A stretch of DNA of 64,000 nt from Otis tarda (lineage: Eukaryota; Chordata; Aves; Otidiformes; Otididae), in NCBI GenBank assembly GCA_026413225.1, contig CM048553.1, positions 43,936,001-44,000,000 on the forward strand, written 5' to 3'. Numbering within the stretch: the first letter of the stretch is position 1; every line of letters begins with the position of its first letter. The translations under genes were made by a program, and so were the position numbers. The notes under the pieces were generated by a model. The model searched no databases and was not told where the DNA came from. It saw nothing but the letters and a program-made list of their open reading frames with translations. This document shows, piece after piece, positions 13,101 to 27,477 of this stretch.

Positions 13101-14970
13101 AAGGGCAAAGTTATTTTGTTCTGAGTAACGGGAACATTATTTCACTATTGCTAGGACTACGTGTGTGGTACTTAGTGACATTAATATTGTCTGATTTGCG
13201 GTTGGTTTTTTTTATTTATTTTATTCATTTCACTGAGGTAGAGCTATAACTCCCATGTGTTTCCACTAGGCATGGTGCTTACCAATCCTTCCTACAAATA
13301 TGAAACCAATAAGGTACCTGTTATCATTGCTTCTTATGCTTCTCTTTCCATCTCTTGCTTCGTGTTGGTGAACTCCTATAGTATCACATCAGGCTTCTTG
13401 GCTGCCTCAAGAAATAATTCCTTCAGGCCTCAGATTATGCACCAGAGAAATGATCGCAGAAAGCCACAGGGTAGGTCAGCATCTCCAAGACTGAGAGTTT
13501 TGAAGCTGGAGAGAGGAATTGCTCATTTAGGTGCCTGCAGGGCCAAACCTCTGGGGTTGGGCACTTGCTGTTTTGCCCTGTAGCACTGGCATGGAAGAAG
13601 AGTGGAGAAGGCTTATAGTCCAAGATCTACATGGAACCACTGGCTCAGGTTCCTTCTCTCCTGGCCTTTTGCCCCATTCTAGTTGCTGTGGGATGTTGGG
13701 GCTGTGCGAACCGGTACAGAACTGGTAGGTGGGGTCCAGTATGTGTGCATGAACTAAATAAATCATAGGCAGAAGGAAAGCTAAAGTTTGCCAGAGTGTT
13801 CCAGACCTTAAGATAGTCTCCAGTGCTCTGGAGATGACCAACAGCCCTGTTGAGTAGGTGTAGACAAGATATATTTGCCTGGGGCATCCTCTCTAAAGCA
13901 GTTATCAAGAGAGATTTAGTAAAACAATATGAGGTTGGCATTCTAACTGAGAATCTGAGGGTTAAGATGCAAAACTTAGCAAGAAGAGTAAAAACACATG
14001 GATTTTGGAGTAGATCAAGTGCACTACGCTTCCCTGATTTGTTTTGTGGTATTAAATAGCTTCTTTACTTGCATGTCAAAAATAATATTTATTGTTTTTG
14101 TTGTATTATCAGAAATTTTGACTAGTGTATTCACACTCTTCTCTCAGCCTTCTCTGTTCTGCCTCATGTTCCCTTCCTCCATCATCTGAATGTCACTGTC
14201 ACTTGAACACTGGGATTTCCTTTGATAATATTTTTCTCTTGTTGCTGAAGCACACAATAACAGTCTAGACAGTGAAGGAACATAATGGGGTACACTTTCA
14301 GCATGGGCAATTAGATGTGCAATTCTCATTAACAATAATGGGGATTGCACTAAAAATTTTCCTCTATAAATCTACCAGCACAAAGCCTTTCCCCTTATGA
14401 GCAACAGATGGGTTTTCCATAATGGCTCATTACCTCCTTGCTTTGTCATGCTGCCAGAAACGAAATATAAAGTTATTTATGGTTAGAGAAAGATGCATAA
14501 GTCACTGTAGATCATTCCTTGCCATCTTTTATAGTTTATCTAGTTAGTACTTTAAATCTCCCAGGACTAGGAAGTTTCAGAAGATGACAGAGCACTGCTT
14601 GAGAATTAAGATGAGTGTCCTTCTGTCTGGTTATTCATCCTGATGGTCTTGCATCTCCAGGGTGATGTTATTGTCTCCACTGGGACTGGTAATTTGGGTG
14701 TTTCAGTAGAAAAGAGGCCATTTCTCAGAAGAAATTTTGTCAGCTGTGACAACCCGTTTCTGTGAAATTTGACTAGTAGGGGCAGAAGGCAGCACTGTTT
14801 CACTGTGCATCATACATTTGAAAAGGTAAACAAATTACTTGATACTATTCCTTACTAGAAATTGGGAGGAGGAAGGGGGTCATTGCTTGGTATGTCGGTG
14901 ATAGATGTCATTCCTCTGACAACTGACAGTGGAGGCCAGGAAAGAAAGTTATTCTGACATGGGGAGTGCT
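10145..14970. other. AT-rich unique sequence, no gene recognised
   Basis: Short T runs occur near 11390 and 11750. The somewhat GC-richer stretch near 13480-13740 contains overlapping open frames on both strands, none with coding character. No repeat family was recognised. Confidence 0.6.
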
Positions 14971-15042
14971 TTTATCTATCTATATATACACACACATTTT
15001 ATATATACATATGTTAATATATACATTTTATTTATATATATC
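14971..15042. repeat. AT-rich simple repeat (TA/TATC/CA mixture)
   Basis: The sequence is a run of tatc, tata and caca units followed by alternating TA-rich DNA. It is a decayed microsatellite with no sign of function. Confidence 0.8.
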
Positions 15043-18000
15043 TTACATTACTGTACTGTGTATTGAGTTTATACTCTGGGCGTACCCACACATTTACTAC
15101 TATCTCCACAAGTCCTTTCTGAAGACTTGCTCCTGCTACAAGTGTGTTAATCTGTCACCTTTTTTACAAGCAATATGTTTACAGTGACTAATATGTCATC
15201 AGTGTTATTACTTAAGACAGAAGAGAAGCTGATGGCAAAATATAAGATACTGGTTTAGCAGTACTTACATTAAGATTTTTTTTTTTCTTTTCTCAGAACA
15301 ATAATCAGGTGAGTTGATCAAAGCACATCTGAGTCCTCTCTGAAGTGTGTAGATCTCTGAGCAGGTTGAGGGATATGCTTACTTGGAGTTCCCCTTGCTT
15401 CCATTCAGGAGGGCATTTTAAATACATTTAACTGAGATCAGTCTGGCTTCAGCACATGCTTAAGTATTTTCCTGAATTTTCCTGAACATCGGTAGTCCTA
15501 ACCACATGTTTCTGGACTAGAGCCTTAGACTATAGGCCAAAGATTTAGTTTATCTTTGAGCTCAGATTTTCTCCTTGTTTATTAACTATACAACCTCAGG
15601 AGGTTCAGTGAAGCAGTCACGGTGGCAGGGGGAGTAAAGCAGGACCTTTTGTGCTAAAGATATAATGGAAGTATATTGGAGTGTGATGATGTATGTGGGA
15701 TCTATTGACTATGGTGAATCTCAGGTTTTCTGAAACAGAGCTTATCTATTTCATACATTGGCAAATTCAGTGACTTATTTATAGATTCAGTAAGAGACCT
15801 TTATCCAGTTATAATCAAACTTGCTTTGTGCACATGTTACTTTGAAATGCTGTAGTACTGCTGGGTCCCAATCTGTGGGGAAATGCCTTGTGCAGATCAT
15901 ATAATGTGTAATGCATAGACGATCACAGGACAGTCTTTGTCTTCTCTCAACGCTGATTAGCAAGCGACATAAAAAAATGAGTGGACACTTGGTAATGGGA
16001 ATATGCTGTGGCTGAATACACTGAAACAGTCTCTCTTCCTGTTATTTATATAAATGATCTCTTGAGATTCACGATATGCCAGTCTGGCCTGTAGATAGAG
16101 GAGGCTGTAAAACTAGATGCCATCTAAAGAGGGTGCTGTCTGTTCTCAAATGACCCATCAAGAGCTGATCCATGCCAACCTGTTTACCAGCTAAAAATAG
16201 TGACAATGCAAGGTACTACTAAAATAAGAAGTAGGAAAGAAAGGAAAAAGTGACATTTGTAAAAACATATCTTATTCCTTTACTGAAACTATGTAATCAG
16301 ATATTTCTGGAATCAAAATTTGTATCAGTTTTAAATGTCTATTATTGTCTTAGTGTCAGTATGTTCTACTCTTTTCTTTACTACCTTTTCCTTTTATTTA
16401 TTTTACCATTCCTTTAATCAATGTACTTTTAAATTAAGATTTTCTCCATCACTCCCCAAGTTTATAGCTGCTGAGAAACATGAACAAAAGGTTAATGCAA
16501 GATTTCACATTTTGTTGTTACGGAAAAATGTAAGGTCCATACAAAAAAAACTTTTGAGCGTCAAAATTCAAACACTTAGGATCCACCGTAATCTTAACAA
16601 GCTATCAAGGCTACTTTGTCTAAGCTTTTTATATGCCCAAGATAGATGACCTGTCTGAAAAGGCCATTTTCTTATTGTTAAAATATGTATTTTGTTCACT
16701 CTAGAGCACACTTTCTTATCTTTACTCCTATTCCACAGTTTTACAGTTTTTGGAACATGTTCTTGTGGTAGCTTCCACTGTGTTTAGCAAAGAAAAAAAA
16801 AAAAAAAAAGAAGGTATATCTTTGTTTCAACTTCTTGTGTGTTGGCTGCAGCATTATTCAGCCTCACAGTTACCTTGTGTCACTGAAGCTTGGGAAACAC
16901 ATTGAAGCATGATCAAAGCCCTCTTTGGCCTTTGGATTATACTTGCAATTCATTATATAAGACCATTTCACTATGAGATTTAAACACTATTCCGCACAGA
17001 AGGGAGACTATTTCTACATTAATATATTCCCCCTACTTCACTGTGGAATTATACTGACTTAGAGAATACCAAGTTTATGTCTGTTTAACATTCAAAGCAC
17101 ATGTCAAACTGTTTAAAAAAAAAAAAGTGTGCCTGCTCTGGTGCGTATTTACAGTTTTTGAAACTATCCCAACAAAAGACACCAGATTTTTTTTTTTCCT
17201 TCCCTCCCACCTCCTAGTTTTATTTCACAAAGCCTGTTTATTAGCCACCTGGTGAGCATTACTGCACCTACAGCTTGACTTAATAAATCATTGACCATTT
17301 GGTGCTGTTGAGGCTACTCAACCTCACGTTTGCAAGACCTGCTTGCCTGAACAAAATAAATGAAGGAAATGGCCAGGGGAGGCAGTTAATAACCCTGCAT
17401 GGTATTTTAAAATCCAGATGCAGTAAAGTGGAATCTTGTAATGCCGTCTCCATCCTTGCTGCTGCAGTTACTATAGCAGCAGCAGATGCTGACTTTGGAT
17501 GACTTTAAGGTGTTGAGTATGAGGTAAAGAATAAATGCCTAGGGAGGATTTTCTTGTGGGGAGTGGTGTGATGCCTCAGTTTAGGACAAGAATAGTATTG
17601 ATAGATAAGGAAAAATGAAAAATATTTCTAGGCTTATAGAGGTATAATAATCACCATGGGGAAATTGCTTGATCCTCACTCAGAACTGGACCCGAGATTT
17701 TATCACACAAGCAAGAGTCAACTTAAAAGCCTTGTGTATTATGTAAAAATCCTAGGATATCAAGAAGATGAGATTCAGTATAACAGCATTAATAGACATG
17801 AATGCTGTTAAGAGTTTACTGTAAGATCCACCACAAGCTCTTCTTTTGGCATGGATGCTGGCAAGTGGTTCAGTGAAGCCTTCTCCTGCACCAAGATCTC
17901 TGCAGAAGAGAGGCAAGCCACCACAGAGTTCATTACATCTTTTATTTAGTGGTGTCCTGGAAGCCACTGTCCTGCCTTCATCCCTCCCCCTACTCTTTTA

Positions 18001-21000
18001 TTTGAGTAGTGAAGTCAGCTAGAACTCCGTAAGCTTATTGGGAGGGAGGTGGGAAGCAAGCCTTGAACAATTAGTCTTGAACAATTCCCTCAGGACAGAA
18101 CTCCAGGGGGATTGAGCTTGTGAGTTAAATAGTTGTCCACATAGGAAAACACATGTGAGTAAGACAGACTGGTATGAAGCTACATTTTCCAGTATTGATA
18201 GCAGATGTCTTGAGGGATGGGAAAGGGTTGGTTTCAGAGGAAACCTCTGATGCTACAGCTGGATACTGCAAGAGGCCTTTCTGGCTAGGCAGATCGAGTT
18301 GTAAGGCTGAGGTTTAAATTTGGCAGTATTTCATCTTTGGATTTGATGTAGCTATTGTCAAATATCTGTTTTACACATCATCGTGTTTCTTTTGTCTAGA
18401 CTGAGACAGGACATCTTCGTTACAAAAGAGAACCTCTTTCACTTTGTGGTAGATAGTGCCACCTATAGTAGATGTGTAGATACATACTCCTTGAGGGTTG
18501 TAACAAAGCAGGCCCTAAGCAGGATTTGTAAAAGAAAAAGGGCTGTTACAGTTGTCTGTGTAGATCCACCATGCTCTACATTTCCCTGCACACTGCTCTG
18601 GTCTTGCTCCTTCAGCCTTGTTTTACCCTGGTCCTGTTGCTCAACCCTGCAAGTCCCATACTCCTTACAAATGGAGCCAAGTCCCAAGAGATGACTTCAG
18701 CATGAGATGTATTTAGCCAGCACTTCTTAAAATTTGACAGTTGGGTAACTTATGCTATGCCTTAGGTCATAATATGGTTGCCTATGAGATGACTCTCTTC
18801 TCCCTCACTTCTACTAGGCACAACACTGCCAAACTGCAATACCTATGACAGTGTCATAATTATTATTAATGTATTGATCATTCTTCTAAAGATGTCGGAG
18901 GGCTTTATAAATTTATAGTGACTCTCCTGACCCTGTGAAGCCATGCATTTAAAGATCTAGGATGCTGAATATGCTTGAGCTCATGTACCTGGCACAAAAC
19001 TATGTGGATTTGTCTTCTTTCCAAAGAAGAATTTGGAATAGATTTTTCCCTTTTCTTTCCAAAGAATACCTGGGAAAAGGTATTAGCGTGTAATGACTTG
19101 TTGGTGAAGATCAGAAGAGCTACAGATTGAACAGCCTCAGCCCTCATAACTTAGCCATTTATACTCTTGACATTACTGTTCAGCTGTGAGGCCAATTCAG
19201 TAGCATTCATTAATTTAAAGCACAGGAGGGGGCAGGGAAAAGACTTTTGAAGTATTCATTGAATAATTTGTAGGGGATAAGATGGCCAAACAGCTGGAGC
19301 AAAACAGGATAAAATAAGTCACTAGTTACTGGGGGAAGGAGATGGAGAGTTCAGCTTTTACATTCAACTAATTGCCTCTGTCTTGTCTTGCCTTCAATGT
19401 GAGGGTATGGTTAGTAGTATGGACCTATTTCAATCATGATCTCTGTATCCAAAAAGAAGGAAGTCTGTGCTACTTTGAGAAGGGCTGGTTATAATGGTGA
19501 AGCTGGAAGAAGAAATAGAGCAGAAATGGGCTGGTTTTCTTTTTTCTTTTTTTATTAATTTTTTTTTTTTTTTGAACACTGTTATTTGCCCTGGGCTTCA
19601 TTGCACACCCAGTAATGGTAACTAGGAAAATGGAAGCAGAGGCTACAGTGCCCTTTATTTCTCTGGATAATTGGCATGTGTCTGTGAAAGAGCACATTCT
19701 AGACCCTATTTAATGCAGCGTATTTTAGCTTTTGAAATATTTGAATTATATGTTTAAGGTCCACAAAGTAATTCAAGGGTGGTTATTTATCTTGCTTACA
19801 AAGCACAAAATAACCCCTCAAACAGTCTGTGCTGTATATGTATAAAACTCAGAACCTTCTGAGCTCTTCCAAATACACAAATGTGCCAGGAACTTATATA
19901 GTTATACATACCGTTGTATAAATTCTTTGCACACATGGCTTAAATCCAAAGGTAATTTTTCTACATTGTGTGAAGTAGATATCATAGTTATCCTTTCATG
20001 TGTCACAGTTTCTTTAACCTATTAAGAACGCAACATTCTTAAATGCTTTGACAAAGAGTGAATTCACCAAAACTGTTTGCCGCGGGTTGGTTGGTTCGTT
20101 GCAGTGCAGGTGCCTTGCAATTCCAAGAGTATGACTACTGCATAAAGTCCTGCAAACCTCAGGCCATTATCTGGTATTTTACATTAATAATGCATAACAT
20201 GTGAAGAAGTTACTTTAATCTGTAGGTCTCAGTATTATAAAAGCGGTTAAATTATTTCAGTCACAGAGGTTAAGTGGAATGCTGTGGTAGCATGGTTAGG
20301 AAATTGTGCTACTTGGAATAGAATCCATATCCCTGACCCTAGCATTCATCTGGTAGATTATGGTGGCTCCCTTATAGTCCTTCCTGAATTTAGGATGTTT
20401 TTTGGGTCAGCAGACCTCTCTTTGCTTTTGGTTCCATTACTTTTTTGCCAACTTGTCTTGTTTGCTTTAAAATGCCTGAATTAGTACCCACTTAACATTC
20501 AGCATTTGAAGGAAGTGAAAAACTAACTGTGTGTCTCAGGAAGCAGACCAAGAAGTTGCAAGCTGATGGGCACTGAGCTGACTTTTCATAACTGTGGATA
20601 GTCTGCCCAGGTGAGGGCTGATTTGCTCAAAATCAGGAGGAAAAAAAAAAAAAAGCAGCAAACTCTGCTTTTCCTTGCTTTCAAACTGTTCTCTAGTGAA
20701 AGGAGGTCAGCTTCTAGGACAGTCCCCTTGACTCTTTGCGAATGTGCTAAATTTGTTTAAATAAAAGTTAAAGGGAAAAAGTGCACTTTTAAAAATATTG
20801 CCTTTTAAAGAGTGTAGACTGTATTTAATTTCCTCAGTTGCAGTCAAATACTGCTCGCCACCGTTTGACTCCAGAGGTCTCAAGGCAGAGTTAATAATTT
20901 TTCGAACACTTTTTTGTTTCCTGTTTGGAAAAAGCAACTTTGTCTAATCAAAACCTTCTGTCAAAGCTTTCAATGACACTTCATTTTGGAAAATCTCTAC

Positions 21001-24000
21001 CTAGCACTTTCAGTGCTGCTGACATTGCTAGGAATGAAATAATTTAATATTTCATTTCAAATCAATATTTCAGTTCTTAAAATAAATATTTCAAAATTCA
21101 TGCCAAAATGAAACTTTTAAAATAGGAAAGCAATATTAGACCAGCACCCCATTTTTCCAAGAAAATTCTATCCTGTTAGGAAAAAATCCTGGTTTTTGTG
21201 GGTTTTTTCAAATGGAAATATAAGCAAATATTTAACTACTAAAAATGTTTCCATAACAGAAGGGGGGTTTTTATAGCTCTAGCACAAAGTTGAATGTTAA
21301 TCACAGTGATGGGTACTGACCTCTGAGTCTCTTGTGCATGGGGATTATACTCAGTTACTCAACACAACACTTATGCCAGCCACAGTGAGTAGGGGTACTC
21401 TTTAAGTCTCCCAAGGATGGTTGTTACAGCAGGTGTCCCCTGAGCATATTTTCCAATGATGTGGTTTTCTTATGAGAGTACACACAGTTTTCCAAGATAG
21501 GAAGTGAGCAGTGCATCCATTTACCTGTCCTGAGGCAGTTTACCCCGATGCTTGCCACCATCCCAAACCTTCTGGTGGAGCTGGAGCACGTACCTTAAAC
21601 CACTTCTCAACTTTATTTAAAGATGTCAGACAATGGAGAATTCACCTTATTGTTTATTGTCAGTACTAAAATGTGTGCAGTATTTCCAACACAAACTGTC
21701 TGCCTTCAATTTTCACATTTTGGATGTTGTGCATCTTTATCACGAGAAATTTTTTGCCCATCTAGTATAAACTGCAGACAAATAAATCCCTTTGTTCTGA
21801 AAAGCTGAGTTTCATTCTTTCATTGTATGGTTTATTTTCCATTCTGTGTGGCTGTTTTCTGGACCATTTCCAATTTTTTACTAAGAGACACTACCAAGCA
21901 GTGGGAAAAATTTGGTACTCAGCGTATGTTTACTTATTGCTATAGCACCCCATTACAGTAACATCAGGAGGTCAGTGTATCTTTCAGTTGCAACTGAGCT
22001 ATAAAGTCCTACACCATGTAAAGGATTTGGGCCTTTCCGTCTCTTCCCTGCTTTTGCACCTAGCTGGGTTCCCTGTGAGGTAAGTGTTCCTCTGCATTTT
22101 GGCCAGCCAGACAGATGCCTTTCAGAATGGTTCAGCACAGCTGTTCACTCTAAGTCCTTAGACCAGGTGCCGAGCAGAAAAGTTTCCTCATTCTATTACA
22201 TTGAAAATGTCATGTAATAATAATCTACTTCCTCCATAACAAACCAAGTACCTGAGTCAGAGAAACTATGACTTTCCTTAACTCCAAGTAGTTCTCAGAG
22301 CTACTTCTGCAGGGCCTTTTATAGCCAGCTGTGAATTGTTTGGGCAGAAATTGGACAGGAACAGCTGCTGAAACACCTGCTACAAGGCCTTTGATCTCTC
22401 CTACTACAATAACAACTTTTGAGGCTTTGAAAGTTTGCTCATCTGGAGGGGAAGCTATAGTTGAAACTTCACTGCTATCAGGGCTGCTGCAAGGTGGATG
22501 TATTGGAGTGGTGGCCCCGTTTCCAGGTGATTCTTTTATAGCAGTACATAAATTAAATTTTAAACTGTTCAGGGTTATGTGGAAGTTTTCCTACAGTGAA
22601 ATGCAGAACAGCATGTAGTTGTATTCTGGGTATTATGCACTCTTCAAGTCTGACCAATATCACCGTTCTAGTCTGCTTTGCTTTAGGACACAGTTGGATA
22701 GTTGCTTTGCTCCTCTCAACAGTTAAACTGTGCTTGTCATAGGGCCAGAGATTTGGAGGCACAGAAGGTTGTTGCTGTCCATGTTCTGCTGTTCAGGACT
22801 GATTGGGTTGTTGATTTCGCTTTAGAACTATGTTCAGCACTGTTTAAGTGATGCTGATTGGTAATAGCTCGTAGTGCCTGTGTGCCATCTGAGCTTGTGT
22901 TTGTTCTGTCTGGCAACCACTTCCATGGAAGTATGAGAAGGATGATTATGATTCTCAATAGGGAAGTTTAACATTTAACAGCTGCTTTAACTCTCTTTCA
23001 CCTTACAACGTGAATAGTTGGTCCAATCAGTCTAACATAAACTGAAGAGTTGTAGTGGGACATTAGATCCTGTGTGCAATTAATTTTTCTATCATGTGTT
23101 GGAGTCATCTCTTGCTTGATTTCTCCTAATCTGGAACTAGTGAAATATTGATGAGAGCATTTGCCATATGCACTACAAAATCTCATGCAATTTTTTGTAT
23201 ATATATTTCTGCAACACTGATGCCTTGAATCCTCTAACTTGCATTGTGATGATAAAGAGCTAGAATTTTTAGATTTGTCATAACTGTAGTTCTAAAGGTA
23301 GAAAAAAGTATTTTTGAATGGGGAAGAACACTTATAGATCAATAAGCAAAAACTGGAACCAGTAAAACTTTTTGTAGTTCTATCTGTTCCTGAATAGCTT
23401 AGGATCTAAGATGGCAAAACCAAGATAAGAATAATCACATAGTGTCTAAAACTGGAATCCCCTAGGGCTTTTGCCCTCTCTACTTAAAAATAAATATCTT
23501 ATCAGCTGGTAATAAATCCTATCACTCTAACAGTAAATAAACTTTTAACAAAGCAGTTAATTGTTATGAATAACTGAGATTACAATTATGGGAGTCACAA
23601 ATTGATTTTATAACGTGCAGCTGGGAGAAAGCAAATTGGGGCAAGCTAATAAAATTTTTCTATTGTAAGCTTTGGGATTTCAAGAATGCTGGGGGTTCTT
23701 CTGCATCATCCTCAGCCGTTCACTGAAATTCAGGTCTATCTTGGACTAGAACCCTGTTCATGGAGAAACATATTAATCTTTGAAACCTACATGATAAAGT
23801 TTATCAACACCTCTAACATTCCAAACTACACAGCCTGATTAGATAAATGCTTCTAATTACTTACACAATTTTAATGTTATTAAATGAGTTTCAGTAACTT
23901 AGTTGCTTGTGAAGAGTGTTGTTGTTATAGCTTGGTTTTTATTTGAAACTGAGAGAAAAATGAGATTGGCTAATGTTATTTACCCTGACACTGTTTCTCC

Positions 24001-25799
24001 TTTACTCCCAAAACAGATCTTTCTCAGAGCCTTTCAGCAGTGCAGGCAAAATTGAACTTTGTCGCCATAAGGATGAAGGGCAAAGTCCTTCCAGTCATAA
24101 CCAGGGAAAGGGGTTAAGATGAACTTGAGAAACAGACTGGAAAAAAAATAGGTTTGTTGTTCCAGCTGTTGTTAGGGAAATGGAATAAGAGGACTCAGAA
24201 GTGGCAGTTGCGGCTGTTGAGGTGGGACGTCATCTACCTGCAGTAACTGCTACTCCACTTATCCTAAAACTGTTTGGCAAAATCAACAGCTTTATTTCTG
24301 CTTTTTGTGATCCTGTCTAGGCAATGCAGAGGATAAAGCTTTTTCCACGGCTCTGCTTCTGTACCCAAGTGATCCTTTCAGCTACCTGCCTATTGCTTAG
24401 CTAACTATTTATTTTGTCTGTGCCTGGAACTATCTTTGCCAGGAGCAGAGCTTTCATCAAGGGGAGAAACAATAGTCCTACCATGCAGCCTTTACAAATT
24501 GGTTAGGGCAGTAAGCCCTCTATCAAAAGTCGGTTGTAACAGAAAAGTATGGTCTTGTGCCATCTTATCCTGACACTGACATTTTCCATTAGTGTGATTC
24601 ACCACAAGGAAGTCTGTTACTAGCAATGACAAATAAAATCCATTTGGCCTAGTTAATATTACAAATTGTGCTAAAAGAATACATGACATGTTCTGGCAGC
24701 TATTGTGTGGCTTGAGGACCTTCTAGAATGTGTACGGTTTGAGTATAAAGTCAGAAGACATCTGACATGAATTCTCAGGCTTTCTCAGCATTTCTGAGGC
24801 TAATTTTTAAGGTCAAGGTCTGGTAAAGCTAAAAGATTCTACTGATAGGTATCTCTGTAGAGCTGGGGATATTTGAAGACTGGAAGGGGAAATCACTAAG
24901 GACCCTGGAGAATGGCCATCCATTGACAGCAGGGTAGGAAACACTTCTCAGGCCTAGTTAAGCACACTTGATCTAACCCTTGGGATATGATACCCCCAGC
25001 CTCTAAAACACCTTCCAGTTCTAGCCGGAGTACCACAAGAATTTGAGTTCTTGGCTCAGTGTCCATACAACACTTGTATAATCATTTTGCATTGTTTTTC
25101 CTGTCTGATGCTTTTATTGTAAAATAAACAATGTCTGCATAGCACTGTCGCCATAATTTCTGCTAATCACAGGAAGGCTTTCTTCTGTACTGCAACACTT
25201 ACCCCCACTCCTGTCAAACCAACCTCCTCCCACAGTGTTTGTACTAAACCTTTAGTTGAGGCATACATTAACTTAATTTCAAAACTAAGAGTCATTCTAA
25301 TGAAGGAAATAAACTGTTTCCTTTTGAATATGTCAAAACAAGATCATAATTTTGCAACTGTGTAACACATCAGACTTGATATTCCATTACAAAATTGACT
25401 TTCCCATGACCTGTTTACTTTTGTAATATTTCCTAGTAAGTGGAAAAAAAATACACAGAAAATTCCCAACCACCTCTAACAGTGATATAAATTCCTGGAA
25501 GAGTGTGTGCTAGTATCTGGCAATGCCTAACACTAAGGAAAAAGAATGTAAAGGAAAATGAAAATGCAGTTGTGTAGGGGAAGACAGGAATAAATAGTTG
25601 TGTTATATTGGTCTATGGCAAAGGAAAACACGAGCTTTTCTTAAATCAGTATTCACCATATCTGTTAGGTCAGAATAGTGTGAATGCCAGGAACTTTTTC
25701 TGGCATTGATATCTTGTATTGGCAGCTTCTTTAAGGCACTGGGGTGTAGGGTGGAAGAAGCTATTCTTGTAAATTTTAATTGAATTGTGAATTGTAAAA
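15043..25799. other. AT-rich unique sequence, no gene recognised
   Basis: This is about 10.7 kb without a supportable gene. It contains an A run of about 18 bases near 16792 and a T-rich tract at about 19539-19573. Many open frames of 60-100 codons are seen on both strands, at the density expected by chance. Nothing matched a repeat family that I know by eye. Confidence 0.6.
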
Positions 25800-26444
25800 A
25801 GCACATGTACAGGCTGGATGGAGAATGGATTGTGAGCAGCCCTGAGGAAAAGGACCCGGGGATACTGGTGGATGAGAAGCTCAAAGTGAGCCAGCAAAGT
25901 GTGCTTGTAGCCCAGAAAGCCAGTTGCATTTGGGGCTTGCATCAAATGAAATGTGGACAGCAGGTTGAGGGAGCTGATTTTTTCCCCCCTCTACTCCGCT
26001 CTTGTGAGACCCCACCTGGAGTACTGTGTCCAGATCTGGAGTCTCCAACATAAGAAACACATGGATCTGTTGGAGTGAGTCCAGGGGAGGGCCATGAAGA
26101 TGATCAGAGGGCTGGAACACCTCTCCTATGAGGACAGGCTGAGAGAGTTGGGGCTGGTCAGCCTGGAGAAGAGGAGGCTCCAGGGAGACCTTATAGCAGT
26201 CTTCCAGTACCTAAAGGAGGCTTATAAGAAAGACAAGGAGAAACTTTTTAGCAGGGCCTGTTGTGATAGGATGAGGAGTAATGGTTTTTAAATAGGAGAT
26301 AGATTTAGACTAGATACAAGGAAAAAAAAATGTACAGTAAGCGTGGTGGAACACTGGAACAGGTTGCCCAGAGAGGTGGTGGATGCCCCATCCCTGGAAA
26401 CATTCAAGGCCAGGTTGGACAGGACTCTGAGCAACCTGATCTCA
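25800..26444 (+). pseudogene. CR1 ORF2 C-terminal fragment, disrupted
   Basis: The translated fragment corresponds to the last 200 or so residues of CR1 ORF2, after the catalytic motifs. The reading frame shifts near 25930-25945 relative to the young copies. An in-frame TGA sits at 26076-26078, where the young copies have a coding triplet between DMDQLE and VQRR. A further TAA lies at about 26289. The short intact piece at 26094-26291 shows the conserved [19 protein letters not shown] block. It is a dead fragment. Confidence 0.88.
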
Positions 26445-26537
26445 TTGGAGATATCCCTGCTTCTTGCTGGGGAGTTGGACTAGAAGACCTTTAAAGGTCC
26501 CTTCCAACCCACGCTACTCTATGGTTCTATGATTCTA
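25800..26537 (+). mobile_element. CR1 LINE, older degraded copy (copy 2)
   Basis: This plus-strand CR1 fragment is homologous to the 3' 740 bases of the young copies. It begins within the ORF2 region that encodes the YRLGGEW-like segment and ends with the ggttctatgattct tail. Substitutions, a frameshift and stop codons distinguish it from the three young copies, and the 3' sequence has more changes. It is therefore an older insertion or belongs to a different CR1 subfamily. The solo LTR begins about 240 bases downstream. Confidence 0.93.
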
Positions 26538-26774
26538 AATTAACCAGTTTATTTTCAGCCTATGTTGCCATGGAATTTGATGCCCCATTATGCTAAGCTC
26601 TGCACCTTTATGCATACCAGTCTGGACAAAGTTACAAATTTTTCCTTGCCAGACTAGTTTTCTTCAATATTAATTCAGATTAGCTGAATATCTGGCACTT
26701 TGTTTTTCACTAAACTGAGTTGTGTTTTCCCAAATGCTCAAAGTATTGATACCTGTTAGGAAATACTGATGAGT

Positions 26775-26779
26775 CATAG
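26775..26779 (+). repeat. Target site duplication, left (catag)
   Basis: The 5-bp sequence catag directly precedes the LTR and is repeated exactly after it at 27478-27482. A 5-bp duplication fits an ERVL-type integrase. Confidence 0.85.
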
Positions 26780-27037
26780 TGTCCTGGTTTCAGCAGGGAT
26801 GGAGTTAATTTTCTTCTTAGTAGCCGGTGTGTTTTGGATTTCGTGTGTGAAGAATGTTGATAAAAACATTCTGATGATACGAGTTGTTGTTAATGAGACC
26901 AAGGACACTGTCTGGCTTTCCAAGTCTCGTTAAGGTCTCGTTAACGTGCAGATGTGGGAAGCTGGGCGAAAGACAGACAGAATAATTGATCCAAACTGGC
27001 CAAAGAGAGTATTCCATGCCATAAACGTCATGCTCAG

Positions 27038-27045
27038 TATATAAG
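27038..27045 (+). promoter_or_regulatory. TATA box of the solo LTR
   Basis: The sequence tatataag stands in the middle of the LTR, upstream of a GC-richer stretch, where a retroviral U3 promoter is expected. Transcription would start about 30 bases downstream, near 27070. Activity is unproven. Confidence 0.6.
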
Positions 27046-27356
27046 TGGGGGTTGCCCATGGGAGGGGGCATCCTATCCTTTTCTGTTCGGGCATTCTTGT
27101 CGGGTATCCGTTCGGGCACCCTTGGCATTCTTTTTTTTTTCTCTCTTGCTTGCTGGCATCGTTCCCTCTACCTTGCTAGCTTGCTCTACCCCCCCTTTGC
27201 TTGCTGCTCGGTGTCGTTCCTGTGATTGCTGCTCGGGACGGGCTGCGTCGGTCATTCGGACATCGGGTGGTGAGAAATTGTACATTGTTCATTTTGTATA
27301 TTTTGCATATATTAATATCCTTATATCCTGTTAGCTTTGTAGTTTTTAGTATTTTT

Positions 27357-27362
27357 AGTAAA
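27357..27362 (+). terminator. Variant polyadenylation signal in the LTR
   Basis: AGTAAA is a known weaker variant of AATAAA. It follows a T-rich region about 310 bases after the TATA box, consistent with the LTR's R/U5 polyadenylation function. This is inferred from position. Confidence 0.4.
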
Positions 27363-27477
27363 CTGTTTTTATCTCAACCCACGAGTTTTCCTTTCTTCCC
27401 AATTTCTCTCCCCTGTCCCACTGGGTAGGGGGAGGGCGAGTAAGAAACTGTGTGGTGATCCGGGCTAAACCACCACA

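Larger units (their letters stand above)
26780..27477 (+). mobile_element. Solo LTR of an avian endogenous retrovirus (ERVL-like)
   Basis: This 698-bp element starts TGTCCTGGTTTCAGC and ends GGGCTAAACCACCACA. It has the terminal TG...CA and imperfect inverted ends typical of LTRs. A perfect 5-bp target duplication (catag) flanks it. A TATA box lies at about 27038-27045, and an AGTAAA polyadenylation-like signal at 27357-27362 follows a T-rich stretch. The start closely resembles a common bird ERVL LTR family known to me by its tgtcctggtttcagc opening. No internal retroviral genes, primer-binding site or polypurine tract adjoin it, so it is a solo LTR left by recombination between two LTRs. 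A short internal direct repeat (tctcgttaa, twice) lies near 26925-26945. The family name needs a database search. Confidence 0.9.

Noticed and set aside
22331..22618. 95-codon plus-strand open frame
   Set aside because: No homology recognised, no splice context, and length within chance expectation.
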